DNA from: JAJXWB01 sp046349215
GTDB lineage: Bacteria; Pseudomonadota; Alphaproteobacteria; Rhizobiales; Beijerinckiaceae
Length of the DNA: 64,000 nt
Direction of reading: 5' to 3'
NCBI GenBank assembly: GCA_046349215.1
Contig: JAXMCV010000001.1
Span: 620,001-684,000, forward strand
The notes beneath the pieces are model-generated. The model was not told the origin of the DNA and ran no database searches. It worked only from the letters and a program-made list of their open reading frames with translations. The translations under genes were made by a program, and so were the position numbers. Positions within the stretch are counted from its first letter, which is position 1. Every line of letters begins with the position of its first letter. This document shows positions 1-9,728 of this stretch, piece by piece.

Positions 1-596
1 CGCGAAGCGACATTGAGCTTGCGCAGGATTTCCGAGACATGCGCCTTGACGGTCGTTTCGCCGACATCGAGTTCGAAGGCGATCTGCTTGTTGAGGAGTC
101 CCTGTCGCAACATGCCGAGAACGCGGAGTTGCTGCGGCGTGAGACTTGCGAGGCGCGCGGCGAAGTCGACCTTCGGCGGACGACGCGATTTGTCGGGCGC
201 CGGCGCGAAGCTCGCCGGCACGAAAACCTCGCCGTTCATCACCTTGCGAATGGCTTCGGTGAGTTCCGCCTTCTTCACGGACTTCGGGATGAAACCCGAA
301 ATGCCGCAGTTCATCGCCTCGCTGACGATGCGTGGGTCCTCGAGGCCGGACACGACGACGAGGGGAAGACCGGGAAAGCGGGCGCGAATGCCCAGAACGC
401 CCTCGAAGCCTTTGACGCTGGGCATCGACAGATCGATCAGCGCCAGATCGAAGCCCGGAGCGCGCTCGATCTCGGCGACGGCTTCCTCGATCGAGGATGC
501 TTCGACCACTTCGGCGTGCGGATAAGCGGTGCGCACGGCGCTCTGCAGCGCCTCGCGAAACAGCGGATGATCGTCGACAACGAGAAAGCGGTCCAT
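1..596 (-). CDS. NarL/FixJ-type response regulator (3' end cut by window edge)
   Basis: The translation starts MDRFLVVDDHP and has an N-terminal receiver domain of about 120 residues. It shows the acidic pair DD near residues 8-9, the phospho-acceptor Asp in ALIDLSMP and the conserved Lys in IPKS. A LuxR-type helix-turn-helix follows (LTPQQLRVLGM, NKQIAFELDVGETTVKAHVSEIL). This is the layout of two-component regulators that bind DNA after phosphorylation. The gene runs off the left edge within the recognition region, so the stop codon is missing. It lies about 55 bp downstream of coxM on the same strand, so it may be co-transcribed with the CO-dehydrogenase-type genes. No cognate kinase is visible in the window; it may lie to the left. 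Confidence 0.9.
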   Translation of the reverse strand, partial: MDRFLVVDDHPLFREALQSAVRTAYPHAEVVEASSIEEAVAEIERAPGFDLALIDLSMPSVKGFEGVLGIRARFPGLPLVVVSGLEDPRIVSEAMNCGISGFIPKSVKKAELTEAIRKVMNGEVFVPASFAPAPDKSRRPPKVDFAARLASLTPQQLRVLGMLRQGLLNKQIAFELDVGETTVKAHVSEILRKLNVAS

Positions 597-650
597 CGAT
601 GCGTCCGCAAGACGCCTCCCCGCCCTTGCGGGCGGAGAGGCGGATTTGCC

Positions 651-1436
651 TTACGCCGCGGCGACGGCGCGCCGGGCCATCACGCCGATCAGATGGGCGC
701 GATAGTCGGCCGAGCCGTGGATGTCGCCGTTCAGGCCGCTGGCCGCGACCTTCAGGCCATCGAGCGCGCCGACCGAGAAATTGGCCGACAGCTTCGTCTC
801 GGCCTCCGTCCAGCGGAACACGCCGTCCGACCCCGCGCCGGTGACGGCGACGCGCACGCTCGGGCCGCGCTTGGCGACCGCGACGCCGACCAGCGCATAG
901 CGCGAGGCCGGATTGCGGAACTTCGCGTAGGCGAATTTCTCGGCGTGCGGGAATTCGACCGCGATGATCAGTTCGTTGTCTTCGAGCGCCGTGGTGAACA
1001 GGCCCTGGAAGAAATCGTCCGCCGCGATCTTGCGACGATCGGTGACGACGGTCGCGCCAAGCGCCAGGAGCGCCGCCGGATAGTCGGCGACGGGATCGTT
1101 GTTGGCGACCGAACCGCCGATCGTGCCGCGATGGCGAACCTGCGGATCGCCGATGCCGCCTGCGAGTTCGGCGAGGCCGGCGATGGCCTTCTTGACGACG
1201 TCCGAGCCCGCGACCTCGCCATGCGTCGACATGGCCTTGATCGTCAGTACGGAGCCGTTGTCCGAAATGCCTTTCAGGTCGGCGACCTTGCCGAGATCGA
1301 CGAGATGGCCGGGTTGTGCGAGCCGCTGCTTCATCGTGGGGATGAGCGTATGGCCGCCGGCGAGGAACTTGCCCTCGCCGACCGACTTGACGGCGTCGGC
1401 GACGCTGGTCGCCGCATGATGGGTGAATGCGTACAT
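651..1436 (-). CDS. coxM: Xanthine dehydrogenase family FAD subunit (CoxM/CutM-like)
   Basis: This 261-residue protein is the medium, FAD-binding subunit of a molybdenum hydroxylase. It would pass electrons from the iron-sulfur subunit to FAD. The two FAD-binding motifs of the family are visible: AGGHTLIPTMK near residue 27 and GTIGGSVAN near residue 104. The length is slightly below the 280-290 residues usual for CoxM, but both the FAD domain and the C-terminal CO_deh_flav_C region are present. It starts 12 bp after the coxL stop with an AGGAGGAA ribosome site, so it is the fourth gene of a G-S-L-M operon. The substrate is uncertain: form II enzymes of this type are often annotated as CO dehydrogenase but many probably oxidise other small molecules. 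Confidence 0.9.
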   Translation of the reverse strand: MYAFTHHAATSVADAVKSVGEGKFLAGGHTLIPTMKQRLAQPGHLVDLGKVADLKGISDNGSVLTIKAMSTHGEVAGSDVVKKAIAGLAELAGGIGDPQVRHRGTIGGSVANNDPVADYPAALLALGATVVTDRRKIAADDFFQGLFTTALEDNELIIAVEFPHAEKFAYAKFRNPASRYALVGVAVAKRGPSVRVAVTGAGSDGVFRWTEAETKLSANFSVGALDGLKVAASGLNGDIHGSADYRAHLIGVMARRAVAAA

Positions 1437-1448
1437 GTGGCGTTCCTC

Positions 1449-3815
1449 CTATTCCGCTGCCTGCTTCAGTCCGGAAGCCTGGGCGGCTCTCCAGACCTTT
1501 TCGGGCGTCGCTGGCATGCTGATGTTTTCGTGACCAAGCGCGTTGGTGATGGCGTTGATCACCGCCGGCGGCGCGGCGATGGCGCCGGCCTCGCCGCAGC
1601 CCTTGATGCCGAGCGGGTTCGACGGGCACGCGGTGACCGTCATGCCGACATTGTAGGATGGCAGGTCGTGCGCGCGCGGCATGGTGTAGTCCATGAAGCT
1701 CGCGGTGATCAGCTGGCCTTCACCGTCGTACACAGCGCCTTCGAGCAGCGCCTGTCCGACGCCCTGCGCGATGCCGCCATGCACCTGGCCTTCGACGATC
1801 AGCGGATTGATGATGTTTCCGAAGTCGTCGACGGCGGTCCAGCGCTCGATGCCCACGACGCCGGTCGCCGGATCGATCTCGACCTCGCAGATGTGCACGC
1901 CAGCGGGGAAGGTGAAGTTGGTTGGATCCCAGAAGGCGCTTTCCTTCAGGCCCGGCTCCAGTTCCTGTCCATTGAACTTGTGCGCGATATACGCCTGCAG
2001 CGCGATCGAGCCGAAGTCGGCGGCCTTGTCGGTGCCTTTCACGGTGAACTTGCCGTCCTTGAACTCGATGTCGCCTTCCGAGGCTTCGAGCACATGGGCG
2101 GCGACCTTCTTCGCCTTGGCCTCGATCTTGTCGAGCGCCTTGACGATGGCCGACATGCCGACGGCGCCGGAGCGCGAGCCGTAGGTGCCCATGCCCATCT
2201 GCACCTTGTCGGTGTCGCCGTGGACGATCGAGACGTTCTCGATCGGAATGCCGAGACGCGCCGACACGAGCTGCGCGAAGGTCGTCTCGTGGCCCTGGCC
2301 GTGCGAATGCGAACCGGTCAGGATTTCCACCGTGCCGATCGGATTGACGCGCACTTCCGCCGATTCCCACAGCCCGACGCCGGCGCCGAGCGAACCCACC
2401 GCCGCCGATGGCGCGATGCCGCAGGCCTCGATGTAAGCCGAGTAGCCCAGGCCGCGCAGCTTGCCTTTCGACGCGCTGGCCGCCTTGCGGGCGGCAAAGC
2501 CCGCAACGTCGTGCATCTGCTGCGCCTTGGTGAGCGATGCGTCGTAGTCGCCCGCGTCATAGGCCATGATGACCGGCGTCTGGTGCGGGAATTGCCTCAC
2601 GAAATTGGCGCGACGGAATTCCGCCGGGTCGCGGCCGAGTTCGCGGGCCGCCACCTCGATCAGTCGTTCGACCACGAAGGTCGCTTCCGGACGGCCGGCG
2701 CCGCGATAGGCGTCGACCGGCGCGGTGTTGGTATAGACGGCCTCGACCTCCGCGTAGATCGCCGGGATATTGTACTGGCCCGACAGCAGCGGCGCGTAGA
2801 GATAGGTCGGCACCGACGACGCGAAGGTCGACAGATACGCGCCCATGTTCGCCTTGGTCGAGACGCGCAGCGCGGTGATCTTGCCGTTCTCGTCGGTAGC
2901 GAGTTCGGCATGGGTCACGTGATCGCGGCCGTGCGCGTCCGACAGGAACGCTTCCGTGCGATCGGCCGTCCACTTGACCGGACGATTGACCTTGCGCGCC
3001 GCCCAGACGCAGACCGTCTCTTCGGCGTAAATGAAGATCTTCGAGCCGAAGCCACCGCCAACGTCGGGCGCGATCACCCGGAACTTATGTTCCGGCGCGA
3101 GACCGATGAAGGCCGACAGCACGAGACGCGCCACATGCGGGTTCTGGCTCGTGGTGTAGAGCGTCAGCGAATCCGAACCCATGTCGTATTCGCCGACTGC
3201 CGCGCGCGGCTCCATCGCGTTGGGGATCAGGCGATTGTTGACGATGTCCAGCTTCGTCACATGCTTGGCCTTGGCGAAGGCCGCGTCAGTGCCGGCCTTG
3301 TCGCCGAGTTCCCAGTCGTAGAACTGGTTGTCGGGCGCCTCGGCGTGGATCGTCGGCGCGCCGGGCTTACGGGCGCTCGCCATGTCGGCGACCGCCGGCA
3401 GCACGCCGTAATCGACCACAATCTGTTCCGCCGCATCGCGCGCCTGGGCGAGCGTGTCGGCGATGACCACGGCGACGTGGTCGCCGACGTAGCGGACCTT
3501 GCCCTGCGCAAGCGCGGGATGCGGACCGGCGCGCATCGGCGAGCCATCCTTGTTGAAGATCGCCCAGCCGCAGATCAGGCCGCCGACCTTGTCGGCGGCG
3601 ATGTCGTCGCCGGTGAAGATCGCGACCACGCCCGGCATTTTCATCGCCGCGGTCAGGTCGATCTTGTTGATGCTGGCGTGCGCATGCGGCGAACGCAGGA
3701 AATAGGCGTGCGCCTGGCCGGGACGATTGATGTCGTCGACGTAGCGGCCTGCGCCGGTGATGAAGCGGAAATCTTCCTTGCGGCGCACTGGGGCGCCGAT
3801 GCCTGTAGCGGTCAT
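1449..3815 (-). CDS. coxL: Molybdopterin-binding large subunit, form II CO dehydrogenase type
   Basis: This 788-residue protein is the catalytic molybdenum subunit of a xanthine-oxidase-family hydroxylase. The active-site loop reads AYRGAGR (about residues 367-373). That is the signature of form II (putative) CO dehydrogenases; form I enzymes carry AYxCSFR with the catalytic S-selanyl cysteine. Molybdopterin-binding glycine motifs (GGGFGSK near residue 255) and the conserved C-terminal Glu in GCGEAGAIAAPP are present. The gene follows coxS by 24 bp with a GGGAGGA ribosome site. The S-L-M order is also the form II arrangement (form I clusters run M-S-L). The enzyme could oxidise CO slowly or use an unrelated aldehyde or heteroaromatic substrate; the sequence alone does not decide this. 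Confidence 0.93.
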   Translation of the reverse strand: MTATGIGAPVRRKEDFRFITGAGRYVDDINRPGQAHAYFLRSPHAHASINKIDLTAAMKMPGVVAIFTGDDIAADKVGGLICGWAIFNKDGSPMRAGPHPALAQGKVRYVGDHVAVVIADTLAQARDAAEQIVVDYGVLPAVADMASARKPGAPTIHAEAPDNQFYDWELGDKAGTDAAFAKAKHVTKLDIVNNRLIPNAMEPRAAVGEYDMGSDSLTLYTTSQNPHVARLVLSAFIGLAPEHKFRVIAPDVGGGFGSKIFIYAEETVCVWAARKVNRPVKWTADRTEAFLSDAHGRDHVTHAELATDENGKITALRVSTKANMGAYLSTFASSVPTYLYAPLLSGQYNIPAIYAEVEAVYTNTAPVDAYRGAGRPEATFVVERLIEVAARELGRDPAEFRRANFVRQFPHQTPVIMAYDAGDYDASLTKAQQMHDVAGFAARKAASASKGKLRGLGYSAYIEACGIAPSAAVGSLGAGVGLWESAEVRVNPIGTVEILTGSHSHGQGHETTFAQLVSARLGIPIENVSIVHGDTDKVQMGMGTYGSRSGAVGMSAIVKALDKIEAKAKKVAAHVLEASEGDIEFKDGKFTVKGTDKAADFGSIALQAYIAHKFNGQELEPGLKESAFWDPTNFTFPAGVHICEVEIDPATGVVGIERWTAVDDFGNIINPLIVEGQVHGGIAQGVGQALLEGAVYDGEGQLITASFMDYTMPRAHDLPSYNVGMTVTACPSNPLGIKGCGEAGAIAAPPAVINAITNALGHENISMPATPEKVWRAAQASGLKQAAE

Positions 3816-3839
3816 GTCGGATCCTCCCGAAATCCAGCC

Positions 3840-4328
<489 letters not shown>

Positions 4329-4333
4329 GTGCG

Positions 4334-4882
4334 TTACCTCCAGAGATCCATGAACCAGGCGATCAGGCGCTGCAGCCAGCCCTTCGCCTCTTCTTGTTGC
4401 GCCGGCGCGGCGGCGGGCGCGGAGCTTGCCCCCTCCTGCTTTGCGACCGCTGCGGCGAAATCGGTGAAGAACTGGTCGGCCATCTTCTTGGCGACGCCGT
4501 CGATCAGGCGCGCGCCGAGCTGGGCGAGCTTGCCGCCGACCTGCGCTTCGACATCGTAGATGAGCTTCGTGCCTGCGCCCGCAGGTTCGAGTTTCACGGT
4601 CGCGCCGCCCTTGGCGAACCCGGCGACCCCGCCCTCGCCCTCGCCGACGATGCGGTAGCCGTTGGGCGGGTCGAGATCGAGCAAATTGACCTTGCCCTTG
4701 AAGGAAGCGGCGACCGGCCCGACCTTCACGCGCGCCGTCGCGGCCAGCGTGTTGTCGGCCGTCTTTTCGAGACTTTCGCAGCCGGGAATGCAGGATTTAA
4801 GCACTTCGGGGTCGTTCAGCGCCGCCCACACGACCTCTCTGGTCGCGGGAAGCTCGACTTCCCCCTTCATCGTCATCGCCAT
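4334..4882 (-). CDS. coxG: CoxG, SRPBCC-family CO dehydrogenase subunit G
   Basis: This 182-residue protein begins MAMTMKGEVELPATREVVW, the typical start of the CoxG START-like fold, and contains the SCIPGCESLE segment. CoxG proteins are known to anchor or recruit CO dehydrogenase-type enzymes at the cytoplasmic membrane. The Ala/Pro-rich linker near residues 150-165 and the amphipathic, Trp-rich C-terminus (GWLQRLIAWFMDLW) fit membrane association. A longer frame exists upstream, but the start at 4882 has a GAGGGAGA ribosome site 8 nt upstream and gives the family length. It is the first gene of the coxGSLM operon, which helps tie the whole set to CoxG-using hydroxylases. Confidence 0.9.
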   Translation of the reverse strand: MAMTMKGEVELPATREVVWAALNDPEVLKSCIPGCESLEKTADNTLAATARVKVGPVAASFKGKVNLLDLDPPNGYRIVGEGEGGVAGFAKGGATVKLEPAGAGTKLIYDVEAQVGGKLAQLGARLIDGVAKKMADQFFTDFAAAVAKQEGASSAPAAAPAQQEEAKGWLQRLIAWFMDLWR

Positions 4883-5002
4883 CAGGCGTTCTCCCTCGGG
4901 GCGCTCTTGCCCGGCGCCGCTCGTCCGGCGTCCATTGTTGACCCATTCGAGCCGACCCGACAACCGGCCGCTATTGTACTTGAGTGCACCATCACGGCGG
5001 GA

Positions 5003-7039
5003 TCACGGAATCCGGTCGAGATCGGCGAGCCAGGCCGCCGCCGATGAATCGGACGGCGCCCGCCAGTCGCCGCGCGGCGACAGGGAGCCGCCGGACGACA
5101 CTTTCGGCCCGTTGGGGAGGGCCGAGCGCTTGAACTGGCTGGTCTCGAAGAACCTCTTCAGGAAAACGCCCAGCCATTTCTTGATGACCGGCAGGTCGTA
5201 GGCGACCTGCTTTTCCGCCGGGATATTGGGCGGCCAGGCGCCCCGCCTGGCGTCCCGCCAGGCATGCCACGACAGGAAGGCTACCTTGGCCGGCGCGAAG
5301 CCGTAGCGGGTGATGTAATAGAGGTTGAAGTCCTGCAGTGCGTAGGGACCGACGAAATCTTCCGTGAGCTGCGCCGGCACATCGCCCTTGTGGCCCGGGA
5401 CGAGCTCCGGGGAAATCTCCGTCGCCAGGATGTCCTCCAGCACGGGAGCGGCTTCCGCGCCGAACCGCCGGTCGGCTGCGCACCAGCGAATCAGGTGCTG
5501 GATCAGCGTCTTGGAGACGGAGGCGTTGACGTTGTAATGCGCCATCTGGTCGCCGACGCCATAGGTGCACCAGCCGAGCGCGAGTTCCGAAAGGTCGCCG
5601 GTGCCGAGCACGATGGCGCCGTTCTGGTTGGCGAGGCGGAACAGCAGCGAGGTGCGGGCGCCCGCCTGAACATTCTCGTAGGTCGCGTCATAGACCGGCT
5701 CGCCGCGCGCGGCGGGGTGGTCGAGGTCGACCAGCATCTGCCGGCAGGCCGGCGTCATGTCGATCTCGCGGGCCGAAACGCCGAGCGCCTTCATCAGCCG
5801 CCAGGCGTTGCTCTTGGTTGTCGAGGACGTGGCGAAGGCCGGCAGCGTATAGGCGAGAATGTTTTCGCGCGGCAGCTTCAACTGGTCGAAGGCGGTGCAG
5901 GCGACGAGCAGCGCCTGCGTCGAATCCAGCCCGCCCGACACGCCGATGACGATCTTCTTCGTCCTGGCGCCTTCCAGCCGCTGACGAAGCCCATGCGCCT
6001 GGATGTTGAAGGCCTCGTAGCAGAGTTCCGACAGGCGGGCGTCGTCGTCGGGCACGTAGGGGAACCTGGCGACAGCGCGCATCAGGCCGACGTCGCCATC
6101 CGGCGCGCCGAGTTCGAACGACACAGTCCGGAATGGATCGACGCCCTCGATGTCGGCGCAATCTCCGAAAGTCATGGTGCGCATGCGCTCGGCGGCCATG
6201 CGCTCCAGATCGACGTCGGCGCAGACGAGTTGCGGTTCCTCCGCGAAGCGCGGCGCCTCGGCGAGCTTGAACCCGTTCTCGTAGATCGAGGCCTGCCCGT
6301 CCCAGGCGAGGTCGGTCGTGGATTCGCCGGGGCCGGACGCCGAATAGAGATAGGCGACGAGGCAGCGGGCCGAATGCGCCTCGCAAAGCATGTCGCGATG
6401 CGAGGATTTGCCGACGAGCGCATTCGAGGCCGATACGTTGGCGATGATTGTGGCGCCGGCCATGGCCGCCCGGGTCGACGGCGGGATCGGCGCCCAGACG
6501 TCCTCGCAGATTTCGACGCCGAGCGTGAAATGCGGGAGGTCGCTGGCCGAAAACAAAAGGTCCGTCCCGAACGGCGCCTCATGGCCCGCGACGACGATCT
6601 CCTCGCCGGTGACAAAGGCGCCGGAAGCGAAATGCCGGCGCTCGTAGAATTCGCGGTAATTGGGCAGGTAGGTCTTCGGCACGACGCCGAGCAATCGGCC
6701 GCGATGGATGACCAGCGCGCAATTGTAGAGCCGGCCACGCCAGCGCAGCGGCGCCCCGGCGACGACGACGGGTAGAAGGTCGCCGGTCGCGGCGACGAAC
6801 CTCCCGATGCAACTCTCGACCGCATCCAGCAGTGCGTTCTGGTGCAGGAGATCGTCGATCGCATAGGCCGACAGGCCCAGTTCCGGCAGGACGACGACCG
6901 CCGCCGATTTCTCGTGGGCGGCGCGGGCCATTTCGAGGGAGCGGGCGAGGTTGAACGCGGGGTCGGCGACGCGCACGGCGGGCGCGCCGACGCAGGCGCG
7001 GATCAGGCCATGGGAATAGATGGAGTGGAAGGCGGACAT
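5003..7039 (-). CDS. nadE: Glutamine-dependent NAD+ synthetase
   Basis: This 678-residue two-domain enzyme makes NAD+ from deamido-NAD+, using glutamine as ammonia source. Residues 1-300 form the nitrilase-type glutaminase domain, with the Glu of VLPELGLSAYAID, the Lys of PKTYLPNYREF and the nucleophile Cys of EICEDVWAP. Residues 340-640 form the ATP-pyrophosphatase synthetase domain, with the P-loop GVSGGLDSTQALL and GTGDLSELALGW. The length matches bacterial glutamine-hydrolysing NadE. It stands alone, about 120 bp upstream of coxG on the same strand. Read-through into the cox genes is possible but no terminator was recognised between them. Confidence 0.95.
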   Translation of the reverse strand: MSAFHSIYSHGLIRACVGAPAVRVADPAFNLARSLEMARAAHEKSAAVVVLPELGLSAYAIDDLLHQNALLDAVESCIGRFVAATGDLLPVVVAGAPLRWRGRLYNCALVIHRGRLLGVVPKTYLPNYREFYERRHFASGAFVTGEEIVVAGHEAPFGTDLLFSASDLPHFTLGVEICEDVWAPIPPSTRAAMAGATIIANVSASNALVGKSSHRDMLCEAHSARCLVAYLYSASGPGESTTDLAWDGQASIYENGFKLAEAPRFAEEPQLVCADVDLERMAAERMRTMTFGDCADIEGVDPFRTVSFELGAPDGDVGLMRAVARFPYVPDDDARLSELCYEAFNIQAHGLRQRLEGARTKKIVIGVSGGLDSTQALLVACTAFDQLKLPRENILAYTLPAFATSSTTKSNAWRLMKALGVSAREIDMTPACRQMLVDLDHPAARGEPVYDATYENVQAGARTSLLFRLANQNGAIVLGTGDLSELALGWCTYGVGDQMAHYNVNASVSKTLIQHLIRWCAADRRFGAEAAPVLEDILATEISPELVPGHKGDVPAQLTEDFVGPYALQDFNLYYITRYGFAPAKVAFLSWHAWRDARRGAWPPNIPAEKQVAYDLPVIKKWLGVFLKRFFETSQFKRSALPNGPKVSSGGSLSPRGDWRAPSDSSAAAWLADLDRIP

Positions 7040-7104
7040 TGCGCGCCAGCATAGCGCTTTTCGCGGCCGCGAACAGGACCGCCCCGGCTATGGTGAACGG
7101 ACGC

Positions 7105-7137
7105 AAAAAAGCCCCCGGGAAATCTCCCCGAGGGCCT
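7105..7137 (-). terminator. Rho-independent terminator after cspA
   Basis: On the minus strand a GC-rich hairpin of about nine pairs (GCCCTCGGG against CCCGGGGGC, with one G-T pair) is followed directly by TTTTTT. It lies about 50 bp downstream of the cspA stop and upstream of nadE, so it probably ends the cold-shock transcript. Confidence 0.85.
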
Positions 7138-7189
7138 TTCGAGCTGCGCCGCCGCCAGTTCATCCGTGGTCGGCGGGCTGCGATTCCGT

Positions 7190-7399
7190 TCAGAGGGCCT
7201 GAAGCTTCTCGGCGGAAGAACGCCCGGTGCGCTTGTCGGTTCCGATTTCGAAGGAAACCTTCTGGCCCTCGTTGAGGGAGCTCAGGCCCGCGCGCTCGAC
7301 GGCGCTGATATGGACGAACACGTCCTTGCCGCCATCGTCGGGCTGAATGAAGCCGAAGCCCTTGGTGACGTTGAACCACTTTACTGTTCCAGCCTGCAT
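7190..7399 (-). CDS. cspA: Cold-shock protein, CspA family
   Basis: This 69-residue single cold-shock domain shows both RNA-binding motifs: KGFGFIQPDDG (RNP1) and VFVHISAVE (RNP2). Proteins of this size act as RNA chaperones that melt secondary structure. The N-terminus MQAGTVKWFNVTKG is typical of alphaproteobacterial Csp proteins. The gene is monocistronic: a strong terminator follows and a roughly 190-bp non-coding stretch separates it from the divergent gene at 7589. That leaves room for the long structured 5' leader typical of csp mRNAs. Confidence 0.95.
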   Translation of the reverse strand: MQAGTVKWFNVTKGFGFIQPDDGGKDVFVHISAVERAGLSSLNEGQKVSFEIGTDKRTGRSSAEKLQAL

Positions 7400-7588
7400 T
7401 TCATTTCTCCATGCCTGGACAGACCCGATAACGCGCGGGCCGTTTCGATCGATATTTTGGAGAGGTCGTCAGCAGGCGGAACCCCGTAAGGCTCTGCGAG
7501 GCCACGTCGTCGGCCAAGTCGATGGATGCAATATGGCCATTCTTTGAGGCAATTCAAGGGCAACGTGAAAACGTATAAGAAGGCGAGC
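7400..7588. promoter_or_regulatory. Divergent promoter region with FixK-like match at 7544-7557
   Basis: This 189-bp spacer separates cspA (minus) from the gene at 7589 (plus). On the minus strand it should hold the cspA promoter and leader. On the plus strand it holds TTGAGGCAATTCAA at 7544-7557, which fits the FixK/FNR core TTGA-N6-TCAA and lies 31 bp before the start codon. Only eight bases are constrained, so a chance match is quite possible. Confidence 0.35.
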
Positions 7589-8059
7589 ATGACACTAGCC
7601 GAGCTTCTGCTGGCCCGCGGGATCGAATCGTCCGGACTTCTCGCGCACCGGAACGCGCTCGATCCGCGCGACGCCAGCGACGCCTTCGCGACCATCGGCG
7701 ATCTGGCGCGCACCGGACACGATCTCGTATACGAACGGATGCAGGACGGACCGGCCTTTGGCGACACGGCGCAGGTGCTGTCGTTTCGCGCGGAAGACGG
7801 CGGCCGGGCACGGCTCGCAGGCTTCCGGCGCCTGAAGGCGCGCCGGCCGGGTATCGCGCCCGGCGACATCGTCTATGATTATGACGTCGCCCACCTGCTA
7901 CACGATTTCATTTCGCGCGCAAAAAATCCGGTCTTTTACGACGCTTTCGATCTGGAGGGGCTCGAGGATCTCGTCGGGCGCCTCGTCGTGCGATGGCCTG
8001 AGGCGTACGGCAAGATCGCGCCGGCCGGTCAGCCGGAACTGATCGTGGCGGAAGGCTAG
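7589..8059 (+). CDS. Uncharacterised protein, 156 aa
   Basis: The start ATGACACTAGCC at 7589 follows an AAGAAGG ribosome site and gives a soluble, acidic protein starting MTLAELLLARGIESSGLL. There is no signal peptide, membrane segment or metal-binding motif. It contains an Arg/Lys-rich centre (GFRRLKARRPGI) and a C-terminal half rich in aromatic and acidic residues (FDLEGLEDLVGRLVVRW). I do not recognise the family. It is divergent from cspA, and the IS91-type element begins about 210 bp after its stop. Codon use looks like the neighbouring genes, so it is probably a genuine resident gene. Confidence 0.7.
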   Translation: MTLAELLLARGIESSGLLAHRNALDPRDASDAFATIGDLARTGHDLVYERMQDGPAFGDTAQVLSFRAEDGGRARLAGFRRLKARRPGIAPGDIVYDYDVAHLLHDFISRAKNPVFYDAFDLEGLEDLVGRLVVRWPEAYGKIAPAGQPELIVAEG

Positions 8060-8476
8060 CAATCCTCGGGCGAAGGGATTTCCGGCATCCGCCCGGCGTC
8101 TGCTCCGGGATGCGTGGCGGGCGACCGCTATCGTGAAGGATTGCGGACGCCGGCCCGACCCGGATGTGCGTGACGGCGCGCGGGCCGGCGTCGGCAATCC
8201 TCCGATGGAGGAAGCCGCGGCCCAGTGGTTGGGCGTTTCAGATTGGCCGGCGCTATGGGGCTTTCGCGAACGGTGTGTCGCCGACTGCGGTTGTGTCGCG
8301 GCGACGGGCGCGCTTCGGTCGTGGATGATTTCTGCGGATGATGCGTTGATCGAAGCGCCGGCTCGGCGAGCTCGTCTGGGCAGTCGATTTTGTCGAGCAT
8401 GAAGCGAGCGGCTGCGTTGCGCCGGTAATTTGCGTGCGTTCGGAATCGTGGTTGGGGCAGACGGTCCGCGGGCAGA

Positions 8477-9715
8477 TCATGATGTATCGCTCCATCCGGC
8501 TGCGAACGACGTTTGCGGAGCGCCGCCGCGGGCGAAGCGCTCGACGATGGTCATGCGACCACCACAGCAGCGGCAGGGGAAGGATTCCTCGCGCTCATCG
8601 TCGACACCCGCTTCTGCCGGTTCGGCATGCGGCTCGCCGACGTTCTGTCGGGCCTGCGGTGCGCCACTGACGTCGGCAATCATCTGTCTGATGCGCGCGA
8701 CGTTCTTGACGCGCGCGGCGCCGGCGAGGAAGCCGTAATGGCGGATGCGGTGGAAGCCATCGGGGAGAACGTGCAGCAGGAAGCGGCGCATGAACTCGTC
8801 GACGGGCAGCGTCATGGTCTTGATCCATGCGCCCGGCGCGCTCGCCCGAGCGCGATAGTCCTTCCAGCGGAAGGAGACGCGATGACCGTCGAATGCGACG
8901 ATGCGGCTGTCTGAGATGGCGACGCGGTGGGTGTAGCGCGACAGATAGGCGAGGACGGCCTGAGGGCCGCCGAACGGGCGCTTGGCGTAGATGACCCATT
9001 CGGCGCGGCGCAGCGGCGCGAGACGGGCTCTGAACACACCGGGGTTGGCGAGCCCGGCGAGGTCGCCGAAGAAGGTCAGCCGGCCGCCCTCATGAAGGGC
9101 GAGCAAGCCTTCCAGGAAGCGGCGACGGAAGAAGCGCGACAGGACACGCACGGGCAGAAAGAAGCCGGGCTTGCAGGCGATCCAGCGTTCGCCGTCCGGC
9201 GACAGGCCGCCGCCGGGGACGATGATGTGGACGTGCGGATGGTGAGTGAGCGCCGATCCCCAAGTGTGCAGCACGCTGGTGAATCCGATTCTGACGCCGA
9301 GCCGCTTCGGATCGACGGCGATCGTCGTCAGCGTCTCGGCAGCGGTCTTCATGAGCAGGTCGTAGAGCGCCGCCTTGTTTTGGAAAGCGATTGCGGCGAT
9401 CGCCGCCGGCAGGGTGAAGACGACGTGATAGTAGGCGAGCGGCAGTAGATCGGCTTGACGCTTGTCGAGCCAGGCGCGCGCGGCAAATCCCTGGCACTTC
9501 GGACAATGCCGGTTGCGACAGGAGTTGTATCCGATCTCGACATGGCCGCAGCCGTCGCAGCGCGCGACATGGCCACCGAGCGCCGCGGTGCGACAAGCCC
9601 GGATCGCCGAGACGACCTTGAGTTGGCCGAGGCTCAGACGGCCGGCGTGGGCGGCAAGATATGCCTCCCCATGCCGACGAAAGACGTCTGCGACCTCGAG
9701 GCGAGGCCGCGCCAT
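8477..9715 (-). CDS. tnpA: IS91-family transposase (HUH/Y2 type)
   Basis: This 412-residue protein has the N-terminal zinc-binding domain of the family, with Cys pairs in ARCDGCGHVEIG and SCRNRHCPKCQG. The HUH nickase motif is seen in HHPHVHIIVPGGG. The tyrosine region lies around YLSRYTHRVAIS, and the C-terminus has a further Cys pair (PCRCCGG). Such enzymes nick one end of the element and move it by rolling-circle replication. The frame is open to 10084, but the start at 9715 (MARPRLEVADVF) is the family start and avoids overlap with the recombinase. The frame is intact, so the element may still be active. Confidence 0.93.
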   Translation of the reverse strand: MARPRLEVADVFRRHGEAYLAAHAGRLSLGQLKVVSAIRACRTAALGGHVARCDGCGHVEIGYNSCRNRHCPKCQGFAARAWLDKRQADLLPLAYYHVVFTLPAAIAAIAFQNKAALYDLLMKTAAETLTTIAVDPKRLGVRIGFTSVLHTWGSALTHHPHVHIIVPGGGLSPDGERWIACKPGFFLPVRVLSRFFRRRFLEGLLALHEGGRLTFFGDLAGLANPGVFRARLAPLRRAEWVIYAKRPFGGPQAVLAYLSRYTHRVAISDSRIVAFDGHRVSFRWKDYRARASAPGAWIKTMTLPVDEFMRRFLLHVLPDGFHRIRHYGFLAGAARVKNVARIRQMIADVSGAPQARQNVGEPHAEPAEAGVDDEREESFPCRCCGGRMTIVERFARGGAPQTSFAAGWSDTS

Positions 9716-9728
9716 GACGGCGCGGTCT

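Noticed and set aside
5264..6775. A 503-codon open frame on the plus strand
   Set aside because: Antisense to nadE, whose glutaminase and synthetase motifs are complete.
8133..8402. An 89-codon plus-strand frame next to the IS91-type transposase
   Set aside because: It crosses the inferred left end of the element at 8272 and has no ribosome site or protein-like pattern.
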